A stretch of DNA of 50,099 bases, taken from positions 1 through 50,099 of the forward strand of contig CAZGVV010000004.1 of NCBI GenBank assembly GCA_964529155.1, given 5' to 3'. Each line of letters begins with the position of its first letter. The first letter of the stretch is position 1. This document shows positions 24,271 through 32,075 of the stretch, piece by piece. The notes beneath the pieces were generated by a model. The model did not search any database. It was given only the letters and a program-made list of their open reading frames with translations, and was not told the DNA's origin. The position numbers and the translations under genes were made by a program. Source of the DNA: CAZGVV01 sp964529155. Its GTDB lineage: Bacteria > Pseudomonadota > Alphaproteobacteria > Rickettsiales > SXRF01.

Positions 24271-24484
24271 TGGCGGCGTGCTTATCTAAGAAATTGTGCA
24301 GCGCTGCTTCGTCTTTTTTGCCGGTCGTGCCAGGTTTGGTGGTCAGCGGCGCTTTATTGTCTTCGATGCGGCCTTCATTGCGAAGGTTGCGGCCTTTTTG
24401 CGCCAAGTTATCTTTGTTCATTTTTTCGCCGGCTTCTTCTTCAGCATATCCGGCTGCTTCTTTGATTTTTCCTGTAACGCTCAT
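24271..24484 (-). CDS. CsbD-like stress protein, 3' end in gap
   Basis: 71 residues are readable. MSVTGKIKEAAGYAEEEAGEKMNKDNLAQKGRNLRNEG is the CsbD-family helical pattern. These are small, hydrophilic, stress-induced proteins with unclear molecular function. The start at 24482-24484 has an excellent ribosome site (AAAGGAG). The end runs into the 10-N gap, and the terminator follows immediately, so only a few residues are likely missing. It is divergent from the DUF4142 gene, with a 228-base shared promoter region in which I could not pick a confident promoter. Confidence 0.72.
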
Positions 24485-24712
24485 GATTCGTCTCCTTTGG
24501 GGTTAAACTGCAATACGTAGCCATTTCACTATGTGCGGCTGTCCGTCAAAAAACGATGGTAAGCATGGGGAAGGGGTGTAAAAATTATATCAATGCCAGT
24601 ATTAGGCGGGTTTTATATTGTTGCGGTCTTTACATACGGAATTTTTATGCATGACCTTGCATGGTTGCCGTAGCCTAGCCATCTACAATTCAACCCTCTA
24701 CAAGGAGTTTTT

Positions 24713-25216
24713 ATGAAGTTACGCAACGCATTATTTGCAGCTACTGCGCTTACCCTGGTTTCGTTTGTTGCTGCCCCTGCGCAGGCCAATTCAACCAATG
24801 ATTTTATCAAGAAAGTAAGCGTAAGCAATGAATTCGAAATTGAATCGAGCAAATTGGCGCTGGAAAAATCTGAAAATAGCCAGGTTAAAGAATTTGCTCA
24901 AAAGATGATTGATGATCACACTGATGCAGGCGAAAAATTTGCTTCCACACTGGAAGAAAAAAAGATGGCAGCACCGGAAGATGCATTGGATACTAAGCAC
25001 CAGAAAGTATTAAATCGCCTGCAGAATGCCTCGGGTAAGAATTTTGATCGTCAGTATATTGCTGCACAAACACAGGCACATAAAGAAGCGGTTTCTACCT
25101 TCAGTGGATATGCAAAGCATGGTAATGATAAGGCATTGCGTACATTTGCAAGCGAAACGCTGCCAACGCTTAAAGAGCATATGCACACTGTTGAACAGCT
25201 TAAAGCGTCTATGTAA
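24713..25216 (+). CDS. DUF4142 periplasmic protein
   Basis: 167 residues. A signal peptide (KLRNALFAATALTLVSFVAAPAQA, cleavage after residue 25) directs it to the periplasm. The rest is a ferritin-like four-helix DUF4142 pattern: NDFIKKVSVSNEFEIESSKLAL, SQVKEFAQKMIDDHTDAGEK, FDRQYIAAQTQAHKEAV and LPTLKEHMHTVEQL, with conserved His residues on the helices. The family is common in Alphaproteobacteria and is associated with stress, without a known reaction. RBS AAGGAG precedes the ATG. A strong terminator follows. Confidence 0.88.
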   Translation: MKLRNALFAATALTLVSFVAAPAQANSTNDFIKKVSVSNEFEIESSKLALEKSENSQVKEFAQKMIDDHTDAGEKFASTLEEKKMAAPEDALDTKHQKVLNRLQNASGKNFDRQYIAAQTQAHKEAVSTFSGYAKHGNDKALRTFASETLPTLKEHMHTVEQLKASM

Positions 25217-25260
25217 TAACGGCTTTCATTACAGATGCCGGGATCGCGCGCAACGTGTAC

Positions 25261-25298
25261 AAAAGCCCGCCTTGCCTTGGGTAAGACGGGCTTTTGTT
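25261..25298 (+). terminator. Rho-independent terminator of the DUF4142 gene
   Basis: AAAAGCCCG (25261-25269) pairs with CGGGCTTTT (25287-25295), with CTT/AAG extending the stem, and a T run follows. Confidence 0.85.
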
Positions 25299-25299
25299 G

Positions 25300-25309
25300 T
25301 GTTATAACA
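25300..25309. promoter_or_regulatory. Partial Zur-box-like palindrome
   Basis: TGTTATAACA is a perfect 10-bp palindrome sharing the TGTTATA half-site of the two 17-bp sites downstream, 43 bases before the first of them. It could be an accessory Zur site. Confidence 0.4.
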
Positions 25310-25351
25310 TCACAATTCCCTTTACCAGTTACGCGTATTGGGGCATAACAG

Positions 25352-25368
25352 ATGTTATAATATAACAT
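25352..25368. promoter_or_regulatory. Zur box, perfect 17-bp palindrome
   Basis: ATGTTATAATATAACAT closely matches the known proteobacterial Zur operator (GTTATA-N-TATAAC type). It contains TATAAT, so a bound repressor would cover the -10 element. It lies 12 bases before the ATG of the His-rich gene. Confidence 0.8.
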
Positions 25369-25380
25369 TTGCGTGAACTA

Positions 25381-26268
25381 ATGTCTTGTCAAGCGATTGA
25401 TAAAAAAGATAAAATAACGGAAAATTCGCAATCGGCACGTGCTGAAAGCATTGCCTATACACTTAACCATGCTTTGGCATGTACCTTCACCGACTTTATA
25501 GATCCCTATTTTGGCAATCTAACCCAGCGATTTATTGGGCGGCGGGTATCCATTGGGTGTGGGCATGATCATAGCAAAGATACGCACCACCATCATAATC
25601 ACCACCACCATCATGATCACCATCATGGCCATGAGCATCGGCATCATCACCAGGCGGAAGCGAAGTGGTGGCAATGGGTGGCAGGCGAGTTTATTGGGGA
25701 TTTTGGAGCAGTTCCGGTTACACTGGCATTTGAGAGGGGAATGCCTAAGCTTATGGATAATATCCGTAATGTAATGGAGCCGGTGCTGGGGGGGTATTTT
25801 CGGAACGGGGCAAATCGTGCAGCTAAAAAATGGGCACAAAGTCAAGGCATTGCAGGTGACTCATCCGAATGCCAGGCCCGTGCAGAAGAAATATACCAAC
25901 ACGAAGTAAAGCACTTACCGCAAGCGCTTATCTGGACGGCTTCTTCGATTAGTATAAACTTATTGGCGCAAAAAAAATTGCTGGGTAATCCCGGTCCCTT
26001 ATGGCAATTGGCCGTTGGAAAAGCGGTTGGAGCCAGTGTCAGTGCCAGTTTGGTGGTTGGCGCACGGGGAATGGCGCCTGAGTCGGCTAGGAACTGGGAT
26101 CGCTTCACCAGTAAGCATTTGTTTTTGCCAGCCACTAAAGCAATTGGCCCGCTTTTCGGTGTGGATAGTGATGCGGTGGATCGGATGGCCGCGCGGGAAA
26201 TGCCCCCAGAAGAAACCGCATGGGCTGAGCGTGTGCAGGAAAAACCTGTGCGTTATGCTTGTAAATAA
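25381..26268 (+). CDS. His-rich protein of the zinc locus
   Basis: 295 residues from ATG 25381 (a TTG at 25369, abutting the Zur box, is the alternative). Residues 62-90 contain about 19 His with Asp, Asn and Gly spacers (CGHDHSKDTHHHHNHHHHHDHHH-type), an obvious metal-binding loop. After it comes a region with several moderately hydrophobic helices (EFIGDFGAVPVTLAFERG, ALIWTASSISINLLAQ, AVGKAVGASVSASLVVGARG). I know no family for it. Its Zur box and position before zur-znuCBA imply expression in zinc starvation. A zinc chaperone, store or uptake partner is inferred. Confidence 0.75.
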   Translation: MSCQAIDKKDKITENSQSARAESIAYTLNHALACTFTDFIDPYFGNLTQRFIGRRVSIGCGHDHSKDTHHHHNHHHHHDHHHGHEHRHHHQAEAKWWQWVAGEFIGDFGAVPVTLAFERGMPKLMDNIRNVMEPVLGGYFRNGANRAAKKWAQSQGIAGDSSECQARAEEIYQHEVKHLPQALIWTASSISINLLAQKKLLGNPGPLWQLAVGKAVGASVSASLVVGARGMAPESARNWDRFTSKHLFLPATKAIGPLFGVDSDAVDRMAAREMPPEETAWAERVQEKPVRYACK

Positions 26269-26270
26269 GG

Positions 26271-26287
26271 ATGTTATAACGTAACAT
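26271..26287. promoter_or_regulatory. Zur box in front of zur
   Basis: ATGTTATAACGTAACAT has the same length and the same outer arms (ATGTTA/TAACAT) as the site at 25352. It lies 26 bases before the zur ATG and would allow autoregulation of zur-znuCBA. Confidence 0.75.
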
Positions 26288-26313
26288 ATGGCCCCATTTC
26301 TCAGGAATTCCGT

Positions 26314-26739
26314 ATGCATGCCAGTGCTCCCACGCTAGCCGGCCGTCCGCTCTCGCCCCATAGTAAGCGCGTGCTGAAATTGCTGGGTAAAAGCAAGAAG
26401 CCGCTTACGGCATATGAAATTTTAGATCAATTGCGTGATTCTGGTATTAAAGCACCGCAAACCATCTACCGTGCATTAGAGACATTGGTTGAACGTGGGC
26501 TGGCGCATCGTATCCAATCCCTTGGTGCATTTGTGGCATGCAGTAATGAGGAACAGGACCATGGGACACAGTTTGCCGTGTGCCGTGATTGTGGAGAGGT
26601 GGTGGAATTGCATGACCACCGTATTTGTATGTTTATCAAGGAAATTGGGAAAAGCATCAAATTCCATGTAGAGCGTGAAGTGCTGGAATTGCTGGGTCGC
26701 TGCCAGCGTTGCGAAAATAAAGCACGGGCAGGAGCATAG
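26314..26739 (+). CDS. zur: Zinc uptake regulator Zur (Fur family)
   Basis: 141 residues. The N-terminal winged helix includes PLTAYEILDQLRDSGIKAPQTIYRALETLVERGLAHRI (30-67), the Fur/Zur recognition region. CRDC (90-93) and CQRC (130-133) form the structural zinc site, and ELHDH (98-102) supplies regulatory ligands. Zinc-bound Zur would repress by binding the two nearby palindromes. It is followed after one base by a tiny ORF and then by znuC, so the regulator is cotranscribed with its transporter. Confidence 0.9.
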   Translation: MHASAPTLAGRPLSPHSKRVLKLLGKSKKPLTAYEILDQLRDSGIKAPQTIYRALETLVERGLAHRIQSLGAFVACSNEEQDHGTQFAVCRDCGEVVELHDHRICMFIKEIGKSIKFHVEREVLELLGRCQRCENKARAGA

Positions 26740-26740
26740 T

Positions 26741-26839
26741 ATGTATTACTGGAGCGCTGCCCAGCGCATAGGTGCGGTTAGCGTTGTTCTTTTGGGCTTA
26801 TGGCTTATGGCCTGGTGGGCTATGGGAGCGCATGGGTGA
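26741..26839 (+). CDS. 32-residue predicted membrane peptide between zur and znuC
   Basis: ATG 26741 to TGA 26837-26839. A strong AGGAG ribosome site lies 8 bases upstream. The product starts MYYWSAAQRIGAVSVV and contains one hydrophobic stretch (AVSVVLLGLWLMAWWAMG), then AHG and stop. Its TGA shares one base with the ATG of znuC (TGATG), so znuC translation is probably coupled to it. I do not recognise it. It could be a small transporter subunit, or simply a translational coupler. Confidence 0.6.
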   Translation: MYYWSAAQRIGAVSVVLLGLWLMAWWAMGAHG

Positions 26840-27582
26840 TGAAAAGTGGCGCCGTTACGTTAGAAAATGTCACGTTGAGTTATCATCGTCATCCGGCGGT
26901 GCACCACATCAGCGGCCATTTCTCGCCGGGTTCTTTAACCGCAATTGCCGGACCCAATGGCGCGGGTAAATCGACATTACTGAAAGCAATAGCCGGTGTA
27001 ATGTCGCCAGACGAGGGGACTATTTCATTGCATGGCCTGGAACGTAAACGTGTAGCCTATCTGCCGCAAGCTGCCGAGTTGCAGCGCGATGCTCCCCTGT
27101 CTGTCTTGCAATTGGTGACCAGTGGATTGTGGCAGCAGACGGGTTATTTTGGTGCTATTCATGCGGCTTTGCGGATGAAAGCTGCGGATGCATTGGCATC
27201 TGTAGGCTTAAGTGGTTTTGAGAAGCGTGCGCTTTCAAGTCTTTCTGCTGGCCAATTTCAGCGTGCATTATTTGCACGCGTGCTATTGCAGGATGCCCCG
27301 CTTATTTTGCTGGATGAGCCATTCACTGCTGTTGATGCGGAAACTACCGCGCAATTACTTGGGCTTGTGCAGCGTTGGCATCAGGAAAAGCGTACGATCA
27401 TTTGCGTTCTGCATGATTTTGAGCAGATCCGTGCGTATTTTCCAGAATGCCTGCTATTAGCGCGCGAGTGCATTGCGTGGGACGGCACTGAGAACGTATT
27501 AAAACCCGAGCATTTGCTAAATGCGCGCTTTTTCCGCGAGGCCTGGGCTGGTGAGGCGCAAGAATGTGCGCGGGCATTATGA
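26839..27582 (+). CDS. znuC: Zinc ABC transporter ATPase ZnuC
   Basis: 247 residues from ATG 26839. Walker A GPNGAGKST, the Q-loop region YLPQAAE, signature LSAGQFQRALFARVLL, Walker B LILLDEPFTAVD and the switch His in VLHDF are all intact. It powers metal uptake with the ZnuB permease. A longer frame starting at 26800 overlaps the small upstream ORF and adds residues without homology, so I reject it. It overlaps znuB by ATGA. Confidence 0.9.
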   Translation: MKSGAVTLENVTLSYHRHPAVHHISGHFSPGSLTAIAGPNGAGKSTLLKAIAGVMSPDEGTISLHGLERKRVAYLPQAAELQRDAPLSVLQLVTSGLWQQTGYFGAIHAALRMKAADALASVGLSGFEKRALSSLSAGQFQRALFARVLLQDAPLILLDEPFTAVDAETTAQLLGLVQRWHQEKRTIICVLHDFEQIRAYFPECLLLARECIAWDGTENVLKPEHLLNARFFREAWAGEAQECARAL

Positions 27583-28451
27583 GTCTCTATGAATATGTAA
27601 TTCAGCCCTTCGCGGAGTATGGATTTATGAGCCGGGCGCTTGTGGCATGTGTGGCGTTGGCAGTGGGTGGTGCGCCACTGGGTGTTTTTTTAGTAATGCG
27701 GCGAATGACCTTGGTAGGCGATGCCATGTCACATGCTATTTTGCCTGGCGCGTCGCTGGCGTTTTTATTATTTGGCGTTTCCTTGTGGCCGATGACGCTT
27801 GGCGCATTAGCTGCCGGTGTGTTGGTTGCAGCAGCGGCTGGGGCAGCGGCGCGATTTACGCACTTGAAGGAGGATGCAAGTTTTACCGGCATGTATTTAC
27901 TGTCACTGGCGGCAGGGATTATGATTATTTCCCTTAAAGGCAGTGCGGTAGATTTGATGCATATTTTATTTGGTAATGTGCTGGCGGTGGATAGCCAGTC
28001 GCTTATTCTGGTTACTGGCATTGCAACACTGTCAGCGCTTACCATGGCGGCAGTTTACCGGGGATTGGTCTTGGAATGTTTTGATCCTGGTTATCTACGG
28101 GCGATACGGGCGCGCGGGGAGTGGATGCATCAATTGTTTTTATTGCTATTGGTATTAAATCTGGTTGCAGCATTTCAGGCGCTTGGCACGTTAATGGCGC
28201 TGGGGCTAATTGTGTTACCTGCTATTTCATCGCGGTTTTGGATGCGTGGCATGGATGGTGCGATTATTTTTAGTGTTTGCTGTGCGATTTTTTCTGCGAT
28301 GAGTGGCTTGCTCTTGTCCTATCATTACAGCCTGCCGTCTGGGCCTGCTATTGTGATGATGGCGGGAGGAATTTATGTTGTTTCGGTACTATTTGGTCTG
28401 CAAGGCAGTATTGCTGCCCGTTGCTTGCCGCATAAGCATTTGGCGGCATAA
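27579..28451 (+). CDS. znuB: Zinc ABC transporter permease ZnuB
   Basis: 290 residues with about eight membrane helices. The ABC-3 family pattern is clear: LVMRRMTLVGDAMSHAILPGASLAFLLFG (about 38-66) is the coupling region and cytosolic loop, and ALGTLMALGLIVLPAISSRFW (about 200-220) is the second conserved block. It forms the inner-membrane channel for Zn2+ (or Mn2+). The start ATG overlaps the znuC stop (ATGA), and the stop overlaps the znuA start (TAATG). Confidence 0.9.
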   Translation: MSLYEYVIQPFAEYGFMSRALVACVALAVGGAPLGVFLVMRRMTLVGDAMSHAILPGASLAFLLFGVSLWPMTLGALAAGVLVAAAAGAAARFTHLKEDASFTGMYLLSLAAGIMIISLKGSAVDLMHILFGNVLAVDSQSLILVTGIATLSALTMAAVYRGLVLECFDPGYLRAIRARGEWMHQLFLLLLVLNLVAAFQALGTLMALGLIVLPAISSRFWMRGMDGAIIFSVCCAIFSAMSGLLLSYHYSLPSGPAIVMMAGGIYVVSVLFGLQGSIAARCLPHKHLAA

Positions 28452-29329
28452 TGTGTATCTCTCGGTTATGGATTGCATGTGTATTAAGCGTATTGCTGCC
28501 TTATGCAGCGCAGGCTGAGCCTTTGAAGGTAGTCGCTAGTTTTAGCATATTAGGTGATATGGTCCATGCCGTTGCCGGTGATATGGTTACGCTTACCACG
28601 TTGGTCGGACCTGATGGCGATGCGCACGTCTACCAGCCAACTCCGGCCGATGTGCAGGCGCTGCACGCAGCGGATGTGGTGATTGTCAACAGTCTTGGGT
28701 TTGAAGGGTGGATGCAGCGGTTGGCGGCGGCATCCGGCTATCATGGGCCAATTATTGTAGCCACAACGGGGATTGCGCCATTGCAGCTCGATGCGCGCGT
28801 GGTGGATTCGCACGCCTGGCAAAGTGTGGGGAATGCTAAAATCTATGTCCAAAATATCCGCGATGCATTGATGCAAGCTGATCCTGCGCATGCGCAACTT
28901 TATAAAGTGAATGCCGCACATTATCTTCAACAATTAACTGCGCTTGATAGCTGGGTAAAAGCGCAAATTGCTGAAGTGCCCCCTGGGCAGCGTAAAGTCA
29001 TTACATCGCATAATGCATTTCATTATTTTGCTCAGGCATATGGCGTGGAATTTATTGCGCCGAGAGGATTGAGTACGGAGAGTGAGCCTTCTGCGGCTGA
29101 TATTGCGCATGTGATTGACCAGATTCGTGCGCGGCATGTGCAGGCGCTTTTTATTGAGAATATCACTGATCCGCGGCTAATAAACCAATTGCAAAGTGAG
29201 GCCAATGCGCATGTTGGTGGCACGCTGTACTCGGATGCACTTTCTGCGCCTACCGGACCTGCGGCGGATTATATCCATTTATTTCAACATAACGTAACGC
29301 AGTTGGTTGCTGCAATGAAGCGGAATTGA
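28451..29329 (+). CDS. znuA: Zinc-binding periplasmic protein ZnuA
   Basis: 292 residues. The signal peptide (CISRLWIACVLSVLLPYAAQA) is followed by EPLKVVASFSILGDMVHAVAGD, the cluster A-I metal-receptor start. Ligand candidates are the His in GDAHVYQPT, the His in VVDSHAWQ, the His in TSHNAFHYF and the Asp in YSDALS. There is no long His/Asp-rich loop, which many ZnuA proteins have. The separate His-rich gene upstream might make up for that. Zinc rather than manganese is inferred from the Zur context. Confidence 0.88.
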   Translation: MCISRLWIACVLSVLLPYAAQAEPLKVVASFSILGDMVHAVAGDMVTLTTLVGPDGDAHVYQPTPADVQALHAADVVIVNSLGFEGWMQRLAAASGYHGPIIVATTGIAPLQLDARVVDSHAWQSVGNAKIYVQNIRDALMQADPAHAQLYKVNAAHYLQQLTALDSWVKAQIAEVPPGQRKVITSHNAFHYFAQAYGVEFIAPRGLSTESEPSAADIAHVIDQIRARHVQALFIENITDPRLINQLQSEANAHVGGTLYSDALSAPTGPAADYIHLFQHNVTQLVAAMKRN

Positions 29330-29341
29330 TACAAGCGTCTC

Positions 29342-31042
29342 ATGAGCTCTGGTTTTTTTGCATCGTTTCGTTCCAGCTGGCAGTTGATCCGCCCCTATTG
29401 GGTGTCCGATGACCGCTGGAAGGGGCGCGGGTTACTGGCGGTTATCGTCGCGCTGGCGTTAGGCCAAGTGTATGTTAATGTATTGGTGAATCAATGGAAC
29501 GCGACGTTTTATAACGCACTTCAAGATAAAAACCTGGATTTATTTTTCCATCAGGTATGGGTGTTTTCAGGCCTTGCGGCGGCATTTATCGCTACTGCCG
29601 TATACCGCCAATATTTCAACCAGATGCTGCATATACGCTGGCGTAGCTGGCTTACCGTGCATTATCGCAATGCCTGGCTAAGTGATCGTGCATATTACCG
29701 GCTGCAGGCGATTTATAAAAGCACCGATAACCCGGATCAACGTATCGCCGATGACATCGATATGTTCACCGGTAGCACATTAAGCCTTAGTATTGGCTTA
29801 TTAAGCGCCTGTGTAACACTTGCTTCGTTTATTACCATTTTATGGGGGCTTTCCGGTGCGCTGGAATTCATGATCGGGAGCCACGCCATTGTCATTCGAG
29901 GATACATGGTATGGGTGGCGCTGATTTACGCGGTGCTTGGCACATGGCTTACGCATTTTATCGGGAAAAAATTGGTTCGGCTGAATTATGACCAGCAGCG
30001 TTTTGAAGCGGATTTCCGTTTTGCCATGGTGCGTCTCCGTGAAAATGCTGAGGCTATTGCATTTTACCGGGGCGAAGCAGTGGAAAATGCGACGCTTGGG
30101 GTGCGGTTTTCACAGATTATGGATAATTGGTGGCGCATAATGCGTAAGCAAAAGCAGCTTACCTGGTTCACGGCAGCATATGGCCAAATCGCGATTATCT
30201 TTCCTATTTTAGTTGCCGCGCCACGATATTTCTCCGGTGCAATACAGCTGGGGGGATTAATGCAGACTGCGTCCGCATTTAATGCGGTGCAGGGGGCTTT
30301 GAGCTGGTTTATTGATGTCTACTCCCAATTTGCCACCTGGCGTGCCACGTCAGACCGCTTAAACGGTTTTGCTCTGGCCATTGAGCGCTCACGTAATGAT
30401 GTCGCGGCGCAGCGGATTATTATCCGCCAGGAAGGTGAGCGGCTTTTAGTCAATAATTTATCGCTGAATTTCCCCGACGGCACACCGCTGTTGGATGAAG
30501 CGAGTTTTGCATTGAGCCCGGGGGATCGTTTGTTGCTAACGGGCCCGTCTGGATGCGGTAAGACGACATTGCTGCGCGCGCTGGGCGGATTGTGGCCTTA
30601 CGGAAAAGGGGAAATTATAATGCCCGTAGATAAAACGGTGTTGTTTGTGCCGCAAAAACCGTATTTGCCCTTGCTGAGCCTTAAAGAAATCGTGTGCTAC
30701 CCACAGGGGAATGAGTATTTTTCCGAAATTGCGGTGTCTGAAGCGCTGGCAATGGTAGGGCTGGAGGCGTTAATTCCTCTGCTGGATATACAGGAATCGT
30801 GGTCGCAGCGGCTCTCTATCGGCGAACAACAAAAGCTTTCATTTGCCCGTTTGTTCCTACATAAGCCCGATATTGTGCTTCTGGATGAGGTAACGGCCTC
30901 GTTGGATGAGGTCTCAGAAACTAAGCTTTATGAGGCACTTAAGCACTATTTGCCGAAAGCTATTGTGCTTAGTACCGGCCATCGGCCCGGACTTCACGCA
31001 TTGCATGCATTTTATATTGACTTGGGCGCAGGCGCGCACTAA
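29342..31042 (+). CDS. ABC transporter, SbmA/YddA type (fused permease-ATPase)
   Basis: 566 residues. An N-terminal ABC_membrane_2-type permease (about 1-330, with VNQWNATFYNALQDKN and RENAEAIAFYRGEA typical of the SbmA/BacA/YddA group) is fused to an ATPase: Walker A GPSGCGKTT, signature LSIGEQQKLSFARL, Walker B DIVLLDEVTAS. It starts 12 bases after znuA, so it may share the zinc-regulated transcript. Relatives import peptides or act on cofactors and lipids. A zinc link would be inference. Confidence 0.85.
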   Translation: MSSGFFASFRSSWQLIRPYWVSDDRWKGRGLLAVIVALALGQVYVNVLVNQWNATFYNALQDKNLDLFFHQVWVFSGLAAAFIATAVYRQYFNQMLHIRWRSWLTVHYRNAWLSDRAYYRLQAIYKSTDNPDQRIADDIDMFTGSTLSLSIGLLSACVTLASFITILWGLSGALEFMIGSHAIVIRGYMVWVALIYAVLGTWLTHFIGKKLVRLNYDQQRFEADFRFAMVRLRENAEAIAFYRGEAVENATLGVRFSQIMDNWWRIMRKQKQLTWFTAAYGQIAIIFPILVAAPRYFSGAIQLGGLMQTASAFNAVQGALSWFIDVYSQFATWRATSDRLNGFALAIERSRNDVAAQRIIIRQEGERLLVNNLSLNFPDGTPLLDEASFALSPGDRLLLTGPSGCGKTTLLRALGGLWPYGKGEIIMPVDKTVLFVPQKPYLPLLSLKEIVCYPQGNEYFSEIAVSEALAMVGLEALIPLLDIQESWSQRLSIGEQQKLSFARLFLHKPDIVLLDEVTASLDEVSETKLYEALKHYLPKAIVLSTGHRPGLHALHAFYIDLGAGAH

Positions 31043-31084
31043 ATTGCCGCCTCCTTAATTATTCTCAGCGGAAGTTTCACGGTT

Positions 31085-31552
31085 ATGAAAACGTACTCGG
31101 CAAAGCCTAAAGATGTAACAAAAGAGTGGTGGATCATTGATGCACAAGACGTCGTGCTCGGCCGTCTGGCCACTACCGTTGCTAAAATGTTGCGCGGTAA
31201 GCATAAAGTTATCTTCACTCCTCACATCGATACTGGCGATAACATCGTCATCGTCAATGCTGAAAAAGTGAAATTGACAGGCAAAAAACGTAGCAATAAA
31301 GTGTATTATCGCCACACCGGTCACCCCGGCGGCATTAAAGAAGCAACCCCTGAATTTATTCTCTCCAGCAAATATCCTGAACGCGTGATTCAAAAAGCCG
31401 TTGAGCGTATGTTGCCGAAAGAAAGCCCATTGGCCCGAGACCAGTTCAGCAAATTGCATGTCTATGCTGGGACCGAGCATCCGCACACGGCGCAGCAACC
31501 AACCCTAAGAATAAAAGGTAATATCTGTGGTAAAGCCAGAAAAGAAAACTGA
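31085..31552 (+). CDS. rplM: 50S ribosomal protein L13
   Basis: 155 residues. KEWWIIDAQDVVLGRLATTVAKMLRGKHKVIFTPHIDTGDNIVIVNA, YYRHTGHPGG and KLHVYAGTEHPHTAQQP are canonical L13. The last 14 residues after QQP (TLRIKGNICGKARKEN) are unusual, and the gene overlaps rpsI by 26 bases. A +1 shift after QQP would give NPKNKR and a stop before the rpsI ribosome site, the more usual layout. So the 3' end may hold a small indel. Function is not in doubt. Confidence 0.95.
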   Translation: MKTYSAKPKDVTKEWWIIDAQDVVLGRLATTVAKMLRGKHKVIFTPHIDTGDNIVIVNAEKVKLTGKKRSNKVYYRHTGHPGGIKEATPEFILSSKYPERVIQKAVERMLPKESPLARDQFSKLHVYAGTEHPHTAQQPTLRIKGNICGKARKEN

Positions 31553-32003
31553 GAAAAAGTCCGAAACCGTTGTGGTGAAGGCTAAGAAATCCGCTGAGCC
31601 AAAAGCCGCTAAGCAGCAAACTGCTTATGGTACAGGCCGTCGTAAGAACGCTATTGCCCGCGTATGGTTAACGCGTGGTACCGGCAAAATCACGGTGAAT
31701 GGCCGCACACTTGAACAATATTTCGCACGCCCTGTGCTGCGCATGATCATCAACCAGCCTTTCGCGGCGGTGGATCGTGTTGGTCAGTTCGACATTAATT
31801 GCACCGTGCTTGGTGGCGGTCTTTCCGGTCAGGCGGGTGCAGTGCGCTTAGGCATCAGCCGCGCGTTGGATGAATATGATAACGGCAGCTTCCACAAAGT
31901 GCTCCGCACCAGTGGCTTCCTGACCCGTGACAGCCGCGTAGTAGAGCGCAAGAAATACGGTCGTGCAAAAGCCCGCCGTAGCTTCCAGTTCTCGAAACGT
32001 TAA
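31527..32003 (+). CDS. rpsI: 30S ribosomal protein S9
   Basis: 158 residues from GTG 31527, with an AAAAGGT ribosome site. A Lys-rich N-terminal extension of about 30 residues precedes TAYGTGRRKNAIARVWLTRGTGKITVNGR, the S9 core. It ends RKKYGRAKARRSFQFSKR, the conserved C-terminal tail that reaches the P-site tRNA. It is followed by a strong terminator, then argC. Confidence 0.96.
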   Translation: MVKPEKKTEKKSETVVVKAKKSAEPKAAKQQTAYGTGRRKNAIARVWLTRGTGKITVNGRTLEQYFARPVLRMIINQPFAAVDRVGQFDINCTVLGGGLSGQAGAVRLGISRALDEYDNGSFHKVLRTSGFLTRDSRVVERKKYGRAKARRSFQFSKR

Positions 32004-32029
32004 GGACTTTGGCGCTTATTGCCTCACAC

Positions 32030-32057
32030 AAAAAGGCGCCGCAAGGCGCCTTTTTTT
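32030..32057 (+). terminator. Rho-independent terminator after rpsI
   Basis: GGCGCC-GCAA-GGCGCC (32035-32050) with flanking A and T runs makes a strong hairpin. It ends the rplM-rpsI transcript just before the argC ribosome site (AAGGAAC). Confidence 0.9.
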
Positions 32058-32075
32058 ATGATAAGGAACTTTTTT

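Noticed and set aside
25585..25655. CAT/CAC-rich tandem-like sequence
   Set aside because: It is the codon reflection of the poly-His loop, not a CRISPR or independent repeat.
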